A DNA stretch of 64,000 nt from Nostoc sp. ATCC 53789 (GTDB taxonomy: Bacteria > Cyanobacteriota > Cyanobacteriia > Cyanobacteriales > Nostocaceae), in NCBI RefSeq assembly GCF_009873495.1, contig NZ_CP046703.1:1178001-1242000 (forward strand), written 5' to 3'. A program made the translations under genes and the position numbers. The first letter of the stretch is position 1, and each line of letters opens with the position of its first letter. The notes beneath the pieces were generated by a model. The model made no database searches. It saw only the letters and a list, made by a program, of their open reading frames with translations, and was not told the origin of the DNA. This document shows, piece by piece, positions 34,489 through 45,431 of this stretch.

Positions 34489-36717
34489 CTAAGGCACTTC
34501 AATAGGAATCAAAGCATTTTCTGGCAAGTAGTTGCAAAAACGCCCTTCATCTGCAAGCACCAAAATCAGACGCAGGGGATAATCTGGCGGAACTTGCAAA
34601 TCTGCCCACGGTACTGCCAACTCTAAACAACTATTTATTGCTACTTGAGCGCGACTGAAACGGGGCTGCCATTGATAATTGTCTCCAGCTTCCCGAAACT
34701 GAATCGATTGCGTCAGTAAGTTAACTTCTAGAAGATGGTGGAAAAGATAATTAAGCGGTGCTGCATCTGGTACATCTGCCAAAGGAACTGGGCTATTAAC
34801 CATTGTTTTTTCTGGGTAAAACCACAGCAAATTCAACTCTGTAGGAAAATCCTTCCCTGGTGCAACGCCACCTTTAAAGTCCAGGCGCACATAGAAATTA
34901 AGGTGATCTACGCCATACCAAAGTCGCTGGATGACACTGCTATTGTGCATCGTCCCCCGCGCCCCGCCGATTTCTATGCGTCCAGCTTTGTCCCAATCTT
35001 GCTCATCACCCCTACCATCGATAACAGGATGGATAAACCCCTGTGGGGTGTGGCTTCCTTGTGCTTCGTGGATTTCCACTGGTTGCTTGAGATAAGGCGG
35101 TACAGGTTCATTTAATGCCTTGTAAATCCCAAATAGGTGTTCTCGAAATAACTGGTCAAAGATGGCATCTTGATTTGAGGAGTGTCCTGCACCAAACCAC
35201 CAAAACCAGTCTGAACCCTCTGCGGCATACAATGCTTCCCATGCTTCTGGATTGTTTTCTTCCGTTGCTTCGGGATGACTTGCGAGCATTTCTCTTGCTT
35301 TTGTCAAGTAATCCCAAGCCCGATTTTTAGCGCGATCGCCAATCCAAGTGGTGAAACTGCCATCCACCCAAGAACCACTATGTAGTTGCCCTCCGGGAAT
35401 GGTGGCTGTGGCAGGAAATTCTTCGAGAAATTCGGAGACGGTGACGAGTTTGAGGTGTGGTTCATCGCTCAAACTTTGATACAAAGCTTCTAAGAAGGGT
35501 TTGCCATCTTCGGGATAAAATTCCCAGCAATTCTCCCCATCCAAGGCAATGGTAACTAGCCAAGGTTGCTCACTTTGACTATCTCTTTGCATTTTAGCGA
35601 TCGCTTGCAAATGTCCCACTAAGTCTGCTGCTGCCTTTTTTGCAGGCATCGCACTGTAGGTAAACCCAATCAAATCTGATAATCTGTGGTCACGAAACAC
35701 AATTGACAAATCACCCTCTGCGGTTTGCAGCCGATAGGGTCGGTACAACAGTTCTGGTTGCTGCACATTCCCCGCCCCATCCCGATGAAAAAAGTGTTTC
35801 AGCGTCCATCCCAAGACAGCTTCATCTGAGCATATCCACTTAAATCCTTGGTTAATAATATGTGGAAGTGTTGCCGGACTGACTGACTGTTCCGAAGGCC
35901 ACAAACCACGAGGTATTTGTCCAAAGCGGTCTTTATAAAAGTTCCAAGCTTTCCGTAAGTGACGGGGAATATCTTCTTCCCACTGAAAGCGCTGCTTAGG
36001 TAGTGTCATATTGGGCACAGCTACCCGACCGGAGTTAGTATCAGCGAGTAAGGGTAAAATCGGGTGAGTGTAGGGCGTAGTGGTAATTTCTAGCTGCCCA
36101 GCCTCCTGCATTTTGCGATGTTGGGGGATGATGCGGCTGAGGATTTCTCGTTGTTTGGAATAAATGCGCTGGCGATCGCTTAAAGTAAAATTGCGACCCT
36201 GTTTTAACCAAGTAGCAATTTCCGGGTCATCCCAAAACAGTGGATCGATCCAAGCTAAATTGTGCCAAGCTAGCAAATCACCATAATCAGGCAATTCCCA
36301 ATTTGCTAAACACCAGGCTTGCCCCTTCTCCTGCCTTTGCTGATACAACTCGCTATAGCGGGGATGTGGGTCAATCAACGTATGGTGATTGGCATCAAAA
36401 AAGTGTTGGATAATGAATTCCCTCTGTTCCTGGCTGAGTTGTTCATCCGGTGTCAAGCAGGCTGTGAGGTAAGGGTCAAAAGCAGTCCCAGCAATATAAT
36501 CTTCAAGTTGTAATATCAGCGATGGAACTAAATTCACCGTTTGGTGTAACTTAGGATACCGCTCTAAGAGCAATACCAAATCCAAATAATCTTTAGTCCC
36601 ATGTAAACGTACCCAAGGTAGGCGGTACTGCTGACTGGGAGATAGGGCACTACCAGGAGATTTGTACAGAGGCTGATGTTGATGCCAGATAAAAGCGATG
36701 TAGAGAGGATGGGACAT
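34489..36717 (-). CDS. Glycoside hydrolase family 57 protein (alpha-amylase/amylopullulanase-like)
   Basis: A 742-residue cytoplasmic enzyme. The GH57 conserved regions are recognisable in order: region 1 FIWHQHQPLY (residues ~9-18), region 3 RGLWPSEQSVSP with the probable nucleophile Glu, region 4 ALDGENCWEFYP with the probable acid/base Asp, and the later WFGAGHSSNQD. A C-terminal beta-rich extension from ~555 (PVIDGRGDEQDWDKAGRIEI) looks like a carbohydrate-binding (CBM9/DOMON-like) domain. It probably acts on glycogen or another alpha-glucan; specificity cannot be read from sequence. It is monocistronic. Confidence 0.9.
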   Translation of the reverse strand: MSHPLYIAFIWHQHQPLYKSPGSALSPSQQYRLPWVRLHGTKDYLDLVLLLERYPKLHQTVNLVPSLILQLEDYIAGTAFDPYLTACLTPDEQLSQEQREFIIQHFFDANHHTLIDPHPRYSELYQQRQEKGQAWCLANWELPDYGDLLAWHNLAWIDPLFWDDPEIATWLKQGRNFTLSDRQRIYSKQREILSRIIPQHRKMQEAGQLEITTTPYTHPILPLLADTNSGRVAVPNMTLPKQRFQWEEDIPRHLRKAWNFYKDRFGQIPRGLWPSEQSVSPATLPHIINQGFKWICSDEAVLGWTLKHFFHRDGAGNVQQPELLYRPYRLQTAEGDLSIVFRDHRLSDLIGFTYSAMPAKKAAADLVGHLQAIAKMQRDSQSEQPWLVTIALDGENCWEFYPEDGKPFLEALYQSLSDEPHLKLVTVSEFLEEFPATATIPGGQLHSGSWVDGSFTTWIGDRAKNRAWDYLTKAREMLASHPEATEENNPEAWEALYAAEGSDWFWWFGAGHSSNQDAIFDQLFREHLFGIYKALNEPVPPYLKQPVEIHEAQGSHTPQGFIHPVIDGRGDEQDWDKAGRIEIGGARGTMHNSSVIQRLWYGVDHLNFYVRLDFKGGVAPGKDFPTELNLLWFYPEKTMVNSPVPLADVPDAAPLNYLFHHLLEVNLLTQSIQFREAGDNYQWQPRFSRAQVAINSCLELAVPWADLQVPPDYPLRLILVLADEGRFCNYLPENALIPIEVP

Positions 36718-36718
36718 A

Positions 36719-36795
36719 GGAATAGTTAGGAGTTAAGAATGAGGAGTTAGGAGTTGATTCAAAACTCATAACTCCTAACTCCTAACTCCTAACTT
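36719..36795. repeat. Short reiterated TTAGGAGT / AACTCCTA words
   Basis: AGGAGTTAAGAATGAGGAG and two further TAGGAGTT words are followed by four ACTCCTAACTCCTAACT words in inverse sense, forming a potential long hairpin in the short gap between nfu and the GH57 gene. The same word family appears near 40161 and inside the riboswitch stem at 50840. Confidence 0.75.
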
Positions 36796-37026
36796 TTACA
36801 CCACTTGTTCAATTTCCGCAATTTCAGGAATCATTTCTTTTAGGCGGCGCTCAATACCCATTCTCAGGGTCATTGCAGAACTGGGACAAGAACCACAAGC
36901 ACCTTGCAGGCGCAGCTTTACAACAGGCCCATCGAGTTCTACAAGTTCCACATTGCCGCCATCAGACATGAGATAAGGGCGCATTTCATCTAAGACTGTT
37001 TCAACGTTGTCAATTGTGAGTTCCAT
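36796..37026 (-). CDS. Nfu-type iron-sulfur scaffold (NifU C-terminal domain protein)
   Basis: A 76-residue protein made solely of the NifU C-terminal (Nfu) domain. The [4Fe-4S]-binding CxxC is in ACGSCPSS (~44-47), preceded by the invariant [13 protein letters not shown]. In cyanobacteria this small Nfu is the main housekeeping Fe-S scaffold for photosystem I and other proteins. It is complete at both ends relative to the family, stands alone, and has repeat-rich spacers on both sides. Confidence 0.95.
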   Translation of the reverse strand: MELTIDNVETVLDEMRPYLMSDGGNVELVELDGPVVKLRLQGACGSCPSSAMTLRMGIERRLKEMIPEIAEIEQVV

Positions 37027-37523
37027 AGTTTTAGACCTGCTAAGTTAATGGTGGGCATTGGGAATGGGGCATGGGGCATGTGGCATGGGACATTGAATAA
37101 TAATGATTCCTGTGCCAGATGCGCTATTACTCGTTAACTATTATCCAAAATCTTATTTTCCATGTTGTCTGAACAAAGTTTTCGTGTGAGCCTCCTACTT
37201 TACTTTAGCTTTTAGGTTCTGCTTTGCAGTCAGACGGAAGACAGGATTTAATTCTCCAAGTACACGTCACCGTAACAAGGAGTCAAAAATCTATATTTTT
37301 GTAAATTTTGAGTAAAGCGGAGCAAAAGTCAACATTTAGGCGTTTGTTGTGTTCTGTTCTTCAACCCAGCCCATAATTATACAATTTTGTGGTCTAGAGA
37401 CGGAATTATTTCCAATCTTCCATGCCCAATTTTGTTATTTATTGAATAATAATTACTAAGAAAATTTAAATTATAAAACTTCAAACCCAGTATTGGTAAT
37501 GTTCCAGATGACCAATGACAAAC
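37027..37523. other. Non-coding gap between histidine kinase and nfu
   Basis: No gene is seen. GGGCATTGGGAATGGGGCAT-type reiterations lie at 37051-37095, just upstream of nfu. The rest is AT-rich. Confidence 0.5.
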
Positions 37524-39311
37524 TCATAACGGGCTAAATGCCCCGCTATCGCTAACAGCACTGTCTGTTGAATCGCTATCAGTAGACGAAACCATGACTG
37601 GCTGTTGATATAGTGGCACTGTAAATGTCACTGTTGAACCAAGTCCTTCACCCAGACTATAAAAATGTACCTCGCCGCCCATTGCTTCCACTAGCTTCTG
37701 AGATATTGCCAGTCCTAAACCTGTGCCACCATACTGGCGAGTGCGTGAGCCATCCACCTGAGAGAATAATTGAAACAGTTTATCTTGTTTGTCTAGGGAA
37801 ACACCGATGCCTGTGTCTGCCACACGGACTCTTACCATGCCAGGAAATTGCTGGCCTTGAAGCTTCGATTTTTTGAGTACTAAATCGGCGCTGACGGTGA
37901 CACCGCCTTCATGAGTAAATTTGATGGCATTACCTAGCAAATTGAGCATCACTTGGAGCAAGCGTTGATAGTTGCTTTGGACAATGATTTCATCCGAGGT
38001 AGCAGGCATTTGCATCCGAAAGCTGAGGTTTCTCATTTCTGCTTGGGGACGCATGAAACTTTCTACATCACTAAATAGCTCATTTAGCTTCACTGGAGCG
38101 TATGCTAGCTCCATTTTACCAGCTTCGATTTTGGCAATGTCCAAAATGTCGTTGATGATATTTAGTAGATGTATCGATAAGTTGTGAGCTTCTGCCAAAA
38201 ATTGGTTTTGTTCTTCTGGGTCATCTGCCATCCCTTCCAAAATCAGCTTTAAGAAGCCAATCATGCCATTGAGGGGGGTACGAATTTCATGGGATACATT
38301 AGCCAGAAACTCGCTTTTGAGACGGGAAGCTTCTTCGGCTTTTTGACGCGCTACTTCTAATTCTTCATATAAAGTAGCATGTGCGATCGCAGTTCCCAAT
38401 TGATCTGCTGCTTCTTTTGCTAGCTCTAATTCCGATTCTGTTAATGTATAGCATTCATCTTGCCAATTCAAGGCAACCAATCCATTGGCTTGGTCTTGAT
38501 AGCAAGTCGCAACTACCAAAGTTTTCTGCCGCCCAGACTCTGTGCATCCAGGCACTTCCATCACAACTGGTTCTAGGGTTGTCAAAGCCTGAGCAAAGGC
38601 AGGCTCAGAAGCTACATCTATTTCTGAGCCTAGCATTGATCTGAGTTCTGGCTGGCGATACTCAGCCTTCACTTTTACTTTTGAGCTAGAGGGCTGATAA
38701 GGACAAATAATACAGCGCTCTAGCCGCAGTGCTTTTCCTAAACTGTCAACTGTTTGCTGCCAAATAATATCTAAATCCAATGTCCGACGAATATTTCTGG
38801 TAATCCGATTTACCAGTTTTTGATGTTGCTGTGAACGTAAAGCCAACTCTATTTGTGTGGGCGTTTTGGATGCCACACGCGCTTGTTTTTTGTTGAGTGT
38901 CGCTTGCACTAAGCGTCCCATAACTAAAACTGTAGTGGCAGTTGTTCCCAGACTCGGCATAATCGGACTAATCACTAAGTCCAACTCAAATAATTCCTGA
39001 TGGTAGCTAAACCAACACTGAAACCTTTCTGGCACCAAACTTGTCAAAATTCGGTGCAATCGTTCTACATAATTAACCTTATCCACAGGGGCAAAGGTTT
39101 GTGTCTGGTTCAGCTCGTCAACTATTTTTTCGGTATTTAACCCCAGGAGTTCGCTGTGCTGCCAATGAAAGGTCAGATAGCGCCCTGCCCCATCTTGCGT
39201 ATACACCAACTCGGCTCCTAGAGTTGGTAATGAGCCATCAGTTTTACTGGCAATAGATTCCAGATTTTGGGAAAATACATTCGGCAATTGGGAATTGGCA
39301 GTAATAGTCAT
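37524..39311 (-). CDS. Sensor histidine kinase with PAS-like and GAF domains
   Basis: A 595-residue cytoplasmic hybrid-type sensor without a receiver domain. The N-terminal ~150 residues look PAS-like (GRYLTFHWQHSELLGLNTEK). A GAF domain at ~170-315 (RTLDLDIIWQQTVDSLGKAL) has the bilin-/ligand-type fold but no obvious chromophore Cys-His pair. A coiled coil then leads to HisKA with the phospho-acceptor His in FLANVSHEIRTPLNGMIG (~345). HATPase boxes NLLGNAIKF, DTGIGV and GGTGLGLAIS are intact. No response regulator is adjacent, so the partner is elsewhere. Signal unknown. Confidence 0.92.
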   Translation of the reverse strand: MTITANSQLPNVFSQNLESIASKTDGSLPTLGAELVYTQDGAGRYLTFHWQHSELLGLNTEKIVDELNQTQTFAPVDKVNYVERLHRILTSLVPERFQCWFSYHQELFELDLVISPIMPSLGTTATTVLVMGRLVQATLNKKQARVASKTPTQIELALRSQQHQKLVNRITRNIRRTLDLDIIWQQTVDSLGKALRLERCIICPYQPSSSKVKVKAEYRQPELRSMLGSEIDVASEPAFAQALTTLEPVVMEVPGCTESGRQKTLVVATCYQDQANGLVALNWQDECYTLTESELELAKEAADQLGTAIAHATLYEELEVARQKAEEASRLKSEFLANVSHEIRTPLNGMIGFLKLILEGMADDPEEQNQFLAEAHNLSIHLLNIINDILDIAKIEAGKMELAYAPVKLNELFSDVESFMRPQAEMRNLSFRMQMPATSDEIIVQSNYQRLLQVMLNLLGNAIKFTHEGGVTVSADLVLKKSKLQGQQFPGMVRVRVADTGIGVSLDKQDKLFQLFSQVDGSRTRQYGGTGLGLAISQKLVEAMGGEVHFYSLGEGLGSTVTFTVPLYQQPVMVSSTDSDSTDSAVSDSGAFSPL

Positions 39312-39483
39312 TAATTGAGTTGGATAGACAAAGGATATCCGACCGTAATTTTACTAAAGCTGCTAAAATTTATACATAAATTTTTACAGCTTTTTTGCTT
39401 TTATTGGGTATTTCTTGGTGTTCTGAAATCCAGCTTGACAAACTTCACCTTTTTTAACTTGCATTAACAGATGACTGATGGCA

Positions 39484-39720
39484 TTAATCGTTCCATTCAC
39501 CGCGAGGAGGGACGGGGGTACGCACAGGGGTGCGCGTCAGTTCGTCATCTCTGAGGATTTCACCACGCAACCACTGGCGAATTGCTACCTCAATCACTTT
39601 ACTTGGGTCATTGGTGAGATGCTGAATTTGCTCTAGTAACTCGGAGTCCAGGCGGACGGCAATTTCTACCTTATCGGCTCGTGTGTTTTCCGCTTCGGTA
39701 GTTTTCTCTTGCATATTCAT
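39484..39720 (-). CDS. Small ribbon-helix-helix-type protein
   Basis: A 78-residue protein. The central part, VEIAVRLDSELLEQIQHL, then SKVIEVAIRQWLRGE, has the beta-strand plus two-helix pattern of RHH DNA-binding proteins, often antitoxins or small regulators. The C-terminal tail is Pro/Arg-rich (TPVRTPVPPRGEW). No toxin-like gene is adjacent. Conserved look, function unknown. It sits 172 bp upstream of the histidine kinase on the same strand. Confidence 0.65.
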   Translation of the reverse strand: MNMQEKTTEAENTRADKVEIAVRLDSELLEQIQHLTNDPSKVIEVAIRQWLRGEILRDDELTRTPVRTPVPPRGEWND

Positions 39721-40345
39721 AGGTTTGATATACTCTGAATTGGTTTTGTCTAAAGCTTTGTAAAGTAGTTATATTCATCATTTGGGCTAATTCACTGAAA
39801 AATCTTCAAGGGGACATTTACATAGTTCCCCGAAATAGCACCAAAGTAACAGCTTTAAGTTTCAAATCGCATTTTTCATATAACTGACTAGACAATGGCT
39901 CTAGAAGTTTTGCCGATAAATCAGTGATTATGAGTAATTACGGGTCGTAATTGCCCAAGATCACTACATGATCCCTACATGTACTTATTTACATTTATTG
40001 TACGCTCCTAGCTGTTGAATACTAGCAGCGACAAATAGACTTTCATAATATTCTTAAAAGTCCACCTATTTAGATCGAAAGTTAAAGATGGGGTGAAGAG
40101 AGCAGGGGAGCAGGGGAGCAGGGGAGCAGGGGAGCAGGGGAGCAGGGGAAGAATAATAACTCCTAACTCCTAACTTTTAACTCTTAACTTTTGACTCCTA
40201 ACTCAGCACGGTCTAAACCCTAGCTATCCGCTAACAGCACTTGGAACTCAGCACTAAAAACGGAGCGTCTTGGCTAAGAAAGCATTAAAATACATTAAGT
40301 AAATTGCTCTTTTAACTTTGGTTGCTGCTAAGGCAAAGATAGTAT
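39721..40345. other. Gap upstream of lepA with tandem repeats
   Basis: No gene is seen. Holds the 8-bp array at 40101-40148 and then reiterated AACTCCTAACT words up to ~40205. The lepA promoter presumably lies in the last ~150 bp, but I cannot single it out. Confidence 0.5.
40101..40148. repeat. 8-bp tandem repeat AGCAGGGG, six perfect copies
   Basis: Six contiguous identical units. The inverse complement of the same unit forms the array at 15935-15972. Likely polymorphic in copy number between strains. Confidence 0.95.
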
Positions 40346-42157
40346 ATGACTGACGTTCCCGCAGTTCGCATTCGCAATTTTTGTATTATTGCTCACATCG
40401 ACCACGGGAAATCAACCCTCGCCGATCGCTTGCTACAAGCGACTGGCACTGTTGAAGACCGAAAGATGAAGGAACAGTTTCTCGACAACATGGATCTGGA
40501 ACGGGAGCGCGGCATTACGATTAAGCTGCAAGCTGCCCGGATGAACTACACAGCTAAGGATGGTCAGCAGTATGTGCTGAACTTAATTGATACTCCTGGA
40601 CACGTGGATTTTTCTTATGAAGTCTCCCGCTCTCTTGTTGCTTGTGAAGGAGCGCTATTAGTAGTGGATGCTTCCCAAGGTGTGGAGGCGCAAACTTTGG
40701 CAAATGTCTATTTAGCCTTAGAGAATAACCTGGAAATTATTCCGGTTTTGAATAAAATTGATTTGCCTGGGGCAGAACCAGAACGGGTAATTGGCGAAAT
40801 TGAAGAAATTATCGGTCTAGATTGCAGTGGTGCGATTCTGGCTTCTGCTAAAGAAGGACTTGGTATTGATGAGATTTTAGAAGCAGTTGTCGAGCGGATA
40901 CCGCCACCGCCCAATACCATAAATGAACGGTTACGAGCGTTAATATTTGATAGCTATTACGACAGTTACCGAGGAGTAATTGTGTATTTCCGGGTGATGG
41001 ATGGCACTGTCAGAAAAGGCGATCGCATTCATTTAATGGCATCCGGTAAAGAATTTGAAATTGATGAGTTAGGTGTGCTTTCTCCCACTCAAAAGCAAGT
41101 TGAAGAACTCCACGCTGGGGAAGTAGGCTATTTGGGAGCGGCAATTAGAGCAGTAGCTGATGCACGGGTGGGTGACACAATTACCCTTAGTAAGGCAAAA
41201 GCTGAGTCACCCTTACCAGGGTATGCAGAAGCGAACCCAATGGTTTATTGTGGGATGTTCCCCATTGATGCTGACCAATTTGAAGACTTGCGGGAAGCAT
41301 TAGAAAAGCTGGAACTTAACGACGCAGCCCTGCATTACGAACCAGAAACTTCGAGCGCGATGGGGTTTGGCTTCCGTTGCGGGTTTTTAGGCTTGCTGCA
41401 CATGGAAATCGTCCAGGAACGCCTAGAGCGGGAGTATAATCTCGATTTAATCATTACAGCCCCCTCGGTGGTTTATAAAGTGATTACTCTCAAAGGAGAG
41501 GAACTGTACATCGATAATCCTAGCCGTTTGCCTTCTCCCAACGATCGCCAAAGAATTGAAGAACCATACGTCCAAGTAGAGATGATTACGCCGGAAACTT
41601 ATGTCGGCAGCTTGATGGAGTTGTCACAAAATCGCCGGGGCATCTTCAAAGATATGAAATATCTCGCCCAAGGACGAACCACCCTGACTTACGAACTCCC
41701 CTTGGCGGAAGTTGTAACTGACTTTTTCGATCAGATGAAATCGCGATCGCGCGGTTATGCTAGTATGGAATATCACCTCATAGGCTACCGTGAGAACCCT
41801 CTGGTGAAGCTGGATATCATGATTAACGGCGATCCTGTGGATTCCTTGGCGATGATTGTGCATCGAGACAAAGCTTACAACGTTGGGCGGGCAATGGCAG
41901 AAAAACTCAAAGAATTAATTCCTCGCCATCAATTCAAAGTCCCAATTCAGGCATCTATTGGCAGTAAAGTTATTGCCAGCGAACACATCCCCGCCTTGCG
42001 GAAAGATGTGCTAGCCAAATGCTACGGTGGTGACATCAGCCGCAAGAAGAAACTCTTACAGAAGCAAGCAAAAGGTAAAAAGCGGATGAAATCTGTAGGT
42101 ACTGTAGATGTACCGCAGGAAGCTTTTATGGCAGTACTGCGCTTGGATCAAAGCTAA
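40346..42157 (+). CDS. lepA: Elongation factor 4 (LepA)
   Basis: A 603-residue translational GTPase. G1 AHIDHGKST, switch RERGITIK, G3 DTPGHVDF, G4 NKIDLP and the S/A-K G5 region are present. Domain II, two EF-G-like domains and the LepA-specific C-terminal domain follow ([15 protein letters not shown], ending [15 protein letters not shown]). It acts on ribosomes, back-translocating or remodelling stalled complexes, mostly under ionic or other stress. Full length, no anomalies. Monocistronic with repeat-rich flanks. Confidence 0.97.
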   Translation: MTDVPAVRIRNFCIIAHIDHGKSTLADRLLQATGTVEDRKMKEQFLDNMDLERERGITIKLQAARMNYTAKDGQQYVLNLIDTPGHVDFSYEVSRSLVACEGALLVVDASQGVEAQTLANVYLALENNLEIIPVLNKIDLPGAEPERVIGEIEEIIGLDCSGAILASAKEGLGIDEILEAVVERIPPPPNTINERLRALIFDSYYDSYRGVIVYFRVMDGTVRKGDRIHLMASGKEFEIDELGVLSPTQKQVEELHAGEVGYLGAAIRAVADARVGDTITLSKAKAESPLPGYAEANPMVYCGMFPIDADQFEDLREALEKLELNDAALHYEPETSSAMGFGFRCGFLGLLHMEIVQERLEREYNLDLIITAPSVVYKVITLKGEELYIDNPSRLPSPNDRQRIEEPYVQVEMITPETYVGSLMELSQNRRGIFKDMKYLAQGRTTLTYELPLAEVVTDFFDQMKSRSRGYASMEYHLIGYRENPLVKLDIMINGDPVDSLAMIVHRDKAYNVGRAMAEKLKELIPRHQFKVPIQASIGSKVIASEHIPALRKDVLAKCYGGDISRKKKLLQKQAKGKKRMKSVGTVDVPQEAFMAVLRLDQS

Positions 42158-42540
42158 TAGAATTCAGGAGTCAGGAGTCAGAAGTCAGAAGTCAGAATGA
42201 ATTTGAGTCCTAATGGCGGATATCGCTACGCAAAGCGAGTCCGCATACTCCTGCAAAGCAGCAAGCTAGCAAAAGTGTCTGAATCTACTATTTTCAGTCC
42301 CCCACCAAAATTTTTTATTCTGAATTCTGAATTCTGAATTCTTTTTCAATATCTGTTAATTTTAATTACAAAGGCTGTCAACAGCAGCCTCAAGCGTAAG
42401 AGTTTCAGCCTGCTGCTGGTAGGTTTAGCTTTCAGAAAGCCAGAGACTAACTAGCCATTGGCTCAAAAATCCTTGAGCGTGCCTCTAATGCAGGATTTCT
42501 AACAGCAAAATATATATTTATTGTAGAAATTCAAAACATC
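42158..42540. repeat. Gap with AGTCAGA and TGAATTC reiterations
   Basis: Short direct repeats GGAGTCAGGAGTCAGAAGTC (42166-42198) and ATTCTGAATTCTGAATTC (42318-42342), with an inverted GCGGATATCGCTACGC...GCGAGTCCGC word between them (42214-42246). No gene is seen. Confidence 0.7.
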
Positions 42541-45207
42541 ATGAGTCGCAAGCAAGCCCAAGAAGAACTCTCTGAGGCAGAGCAAAAATACCGCACTCTG
42601 GTAGAACAAATTCCGGGCGTTGTTTATATTTTACCGATTAATAGCACTGCTCAAGAAGCTTATATTAGTCCGCAACTGCAACAATTGTTAGGCATTGCTC
42701 CCGAAGATTGGCATCACGGTTTTTTTAATAGTTGGTTAAATTACACTCATCCAGACGATCGCGATCGCTATTGGCAAGCTGTAAACACGACAATCACCAC
42801 CGGAGAGCCTTTGAGGGTCGAGTATCGAATGATGAGGCGCGATGGTAGAACAATTTGGGTGCGGGATCAAGCTAATCTTGTTCTCTGTGCGGATGGACAA
42901 ACTCAGGTACTTCAGGGTTTAGTGTTCGATATTAGCGAACGCAAACAGGCAGAAGCCGCATTGCAAGAGAGCGAAGCGCGTTATCGTGCCATCCTCGAAG
43001 ATCAAACGGAACTGATTGCTAGAGGCTCACCAGATGGTATTGTTACCTTTGTTAATGAAGCTTTCTGTCGATTTTTTGGACTCAAGCGAGAAGAGATTAT
43101 TGCCCAACACTACGAACCTGTTGTGTTTGAGGAAGACCGGGAACGGGTGTTTAGTCTGGTAAATTCCATTAGTTCCGAAAATCCCGTGATTGCCATTGAA
43201 AATCGGGCCATAGCAAGCCTTGGCGTGCGGTGGACGCATTGGATTATTCGAGGCATATTTGATGATCAGGGTACTCTTGTAGAACTTCAATCTGTTGGGC
43301 GAGATATTACTGACCGCAAACAGGTAGAAGAAGCATTAAGTGAAAATGAGCAAAAATTCCGAGCGATTTTCAATCAAACCAATCAGTTTATCGGATTGCT
43401 TCAGCCCAATGGAATTGTATTAGAGGCTAACCAAACAGCACTGGATTTTGCTGGGATTACTCGAGAAGAAGTAGTCGGGAAGCCATTTTGGGAAGCAAAA
43501 TGGTGGACAATTTCTTCAGAGACACAAGCACAATTAAAAACTGCGATCGCAGCTGCTGCTAATGGTGAATCTATTAGCTATGAAGTTGACGTTTTGGATC
43601 GAGACGATGGAGCGATCGCGATTGATTTTTCACTACGTCCCATACTCGATGAAGCAGGGTGTGTAACATTACTTATTTCTGAGGGACGAGATATTAGTGA
43701 ATATCAAGCCGCGCTGCGCGAACGTAAAAAAGCTGAAGAGGCATTGCGCTCAAGTCAAGACTTTCTCCAAAAGGTTGCTAATACCGTACCGCATATTTTG
43801 TATTTATTTGACCTCTTAAAAGGAACAAGCATTTATCTTAACCAAAAAAGTCTTAGCATTTTAGGCTACTCTCCAGAGGAATTTTGTAACGCAGATCCGC
43901 AGTGGTTCCTAAATTGCTTTCATCCAGACGACCAACACCTCTGCTATGACGTACCAAGTCGCTTCGTCAACCTTAGCGACAACGAAGTTCTTTCCACCGA
44001 ATACCGATTCCGACACAAAAATGGGGAGTGGCTTTGGCTGAATACACGAGAAGTCGTATTTGCCAGAGATGCTAGCGGCACTCCAATACAGATTCTTGGC
44101 TCGGTAGAAGACATTAGCACTCGCAAACAAGCTGAAAAATTGCTGCGACAACAGGCAGAGGGGGAACGACTAATTACTGAAGTAACTCAACAGATTCGGC
44201 AATCACTGAATTTGGAGGAGGTTCTAAATACAACAGTCAACAGTATTCGAGAGTGTTTGGGTTCAGATTCCGTCGCTATCTACCAGTTGGAATCTGACGG
44301 AAGTGGCTATTTTGCGGCAGAGTCGCTGAGTGATGACTACCCGCAGAGATTAGAGCAGACACTGCACCCATTTTCGAGAACACGAGATTTTAGCTACTAT
44401 TACCAGGGATTACCCACAGTCCTGCATAATATTCAGGAGTCTGATCTTTCAGCCGATGTTTTTGAGTTATTACAACTCTATCAAATCAAGGCTGCGATGG
44501 TAGTACCGATTTTGAATGGGGAGCATCTGTGGGGTTTACTCATTGCTCATCAGTGTAGCGCACCTCGTTACTGGCAAGCATTTGAAGTTAATTTGTTGCA
44601 GCAGTTAGCCAGTCAGGTAGCGATCGCTATTCATCAATCAGTACTCTACCAGCAATTACAAGCTGCCAATGAAGAACTGCAAAGATTGGCCACGTTAGAT
44701 GGCTTGACTCAAATAGCCAATCGTCGTCGATTCGATCAGTATCTTGAGAATGAGTGGCATCGACTCAAACGCGAGCAAATGCCGTTGTCTTTAATCTTGT
44801 TCGATGTCGATTTTTTTAAACGCTACAACGATACTTACGGGCATTTAGCAGGAGATGATTGTTTGCGGCAATTGGGGAGTGCGCTTAAAAGTGTTATTAA
44901 GCGTCCAGCCGATTTAGTAGCTCGTTATGGCGGCGAAGAATTTGCTGTGATTCTGCCTAATACAGAGATTGAAGGAGCAATTTCTGTAGCTCAAACTATT
45001 CGACAAGCAGTCTCTGACTTGATTATTCCCCATGCTCAGTCTAGTGTGTGCGATCGCGTTACTGTCAGTCTAGGTGTTGCCAGCATTGTGCCAAATTCCG
45101 AAACTTCGCCGCAAGACTTGATTAATGCTGCGGACAAATCACTCTATATAGCTAAACAGCAAGGGCGCGATCGAGTTCATACTGTTTGTGTCGTTACCCC
45201 TTCTTAA
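42541..45207 (+). CDS. Multi-PAS/GAF diguanylate cyclase (GGDEF)
   Basis: An 888-residue soluble signalling protein. Four PAS/PAC modules (about 10-135, 140-260, 270-390 and 405-525), each ending in a DI(S/T)-RKQAE-type connector, are followed by a GAF domain (~545-705). A GGDEF domain occupies ~715-885. The active-site motif reads RYGGEEF, and an inhibitory RxxD site (RPAD) lies five residues before it, so c-di-GMP synthesis with product inhibition is predicted. There is no EAL domain. One PAS (third) has the FNQTNQFIGLLQPNG form. Ligands unknown. Gene stands ~225 bp before a glycosyltransferase on the same strand. Confidence 0.93.
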   Translation: MSRKQAQEELSEAEQKYRTLVEQIPGVVYILPINSTAQEAYISPQLQQLLGIAPEDWHHGFFNSWLNYTHPDDRDRYWQAVNTTITTGEPLRVEYRMMRRDGRTIWVRDQANLVLCADGQTQVLQGLVFDISERKQAEAALQESEARYRAILEDQTELIARGSPDGIVTFVNEAFCRFFGLKREEIIAQHYEPVVFEEDRERVFSLVNSISSENPVIAIENRAIASLGVRWTHWIIRGIFDDQGTLVELQSVGRDITDRKQVEEALSENEQKFRAIFNQTNQFIGLLQPNGIVLEANQTALDFAGITREEVVGKPFWEAKWWTISSETQAQLKTAIAAAANGESISYEVDVLDRDDGAIAIDFSLRPILDEAGCVTLLISEGRDISEYQAALRERKKAEEALRSSQDFLQKVANTVPHILYLFDLLKGTSIYLNQKSLSILGYSPEEFCNADPQWFLNCFHPDDQHLCYDVPSRFVNLSDNEVLSTEYRFRHKNGEWLWLNTREVVFARDASGTPIQILGSVEDISTRKQAEKLLRQQAEGERLITEVTQQIRQSLNLEEVLNTTVNSIRECLGSDSVAIYQLESDGSGYFAAESLSDDYPQRLEQTLHPFSRTRDFSYYYQGLPTVLHNIQESDLSADVFELLQLYQIKAAMVVPILNGEHLWGLLIAHQCSAPRYWQAFEVNLLQQLASQVAIAIHQSVLYQQLQAANEELQRLATLDGLTQIANRRRFDQYLENEWHRLKREQMPLSLILFDVDFFKRYNDTYGHLAGDDCLRQLGSALKSVIKRPADLVARYGGEEFAVILPNTEIEGAISVAQTIRQAVSDLIIPHAQSSVCDRVTVSLGVASIVPNSETSPQDLINAADKSLYIAKQQGRDRVHTVCVVTPS

Positions 45208-45431
45208 AGCCTGAGTTACAAAACGGGCACTCAAGTGTTTTAAATTACGAATTAGCATTATACATTGCTTCCTATCGATAGCACACAGTTGATAACCTTT
45301 GATAAGCTTTAACAAAATAACTGTTAAAAAATCTAAAAATTTAGTAAAAGTACTCACTGCATTCGCCAGACTTGTATTTTTAGGTAAATGTAGTTGTTTA
45401 GATATTTGTAAAGTGTCGGGGAGTCTAACAG

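Noticed and set aside
40101..40148. Regular repeat considered as a CRISPR array
   Set aside because: Units are 8 bp and contiguous, without spacers. No cas genes are present in the window.
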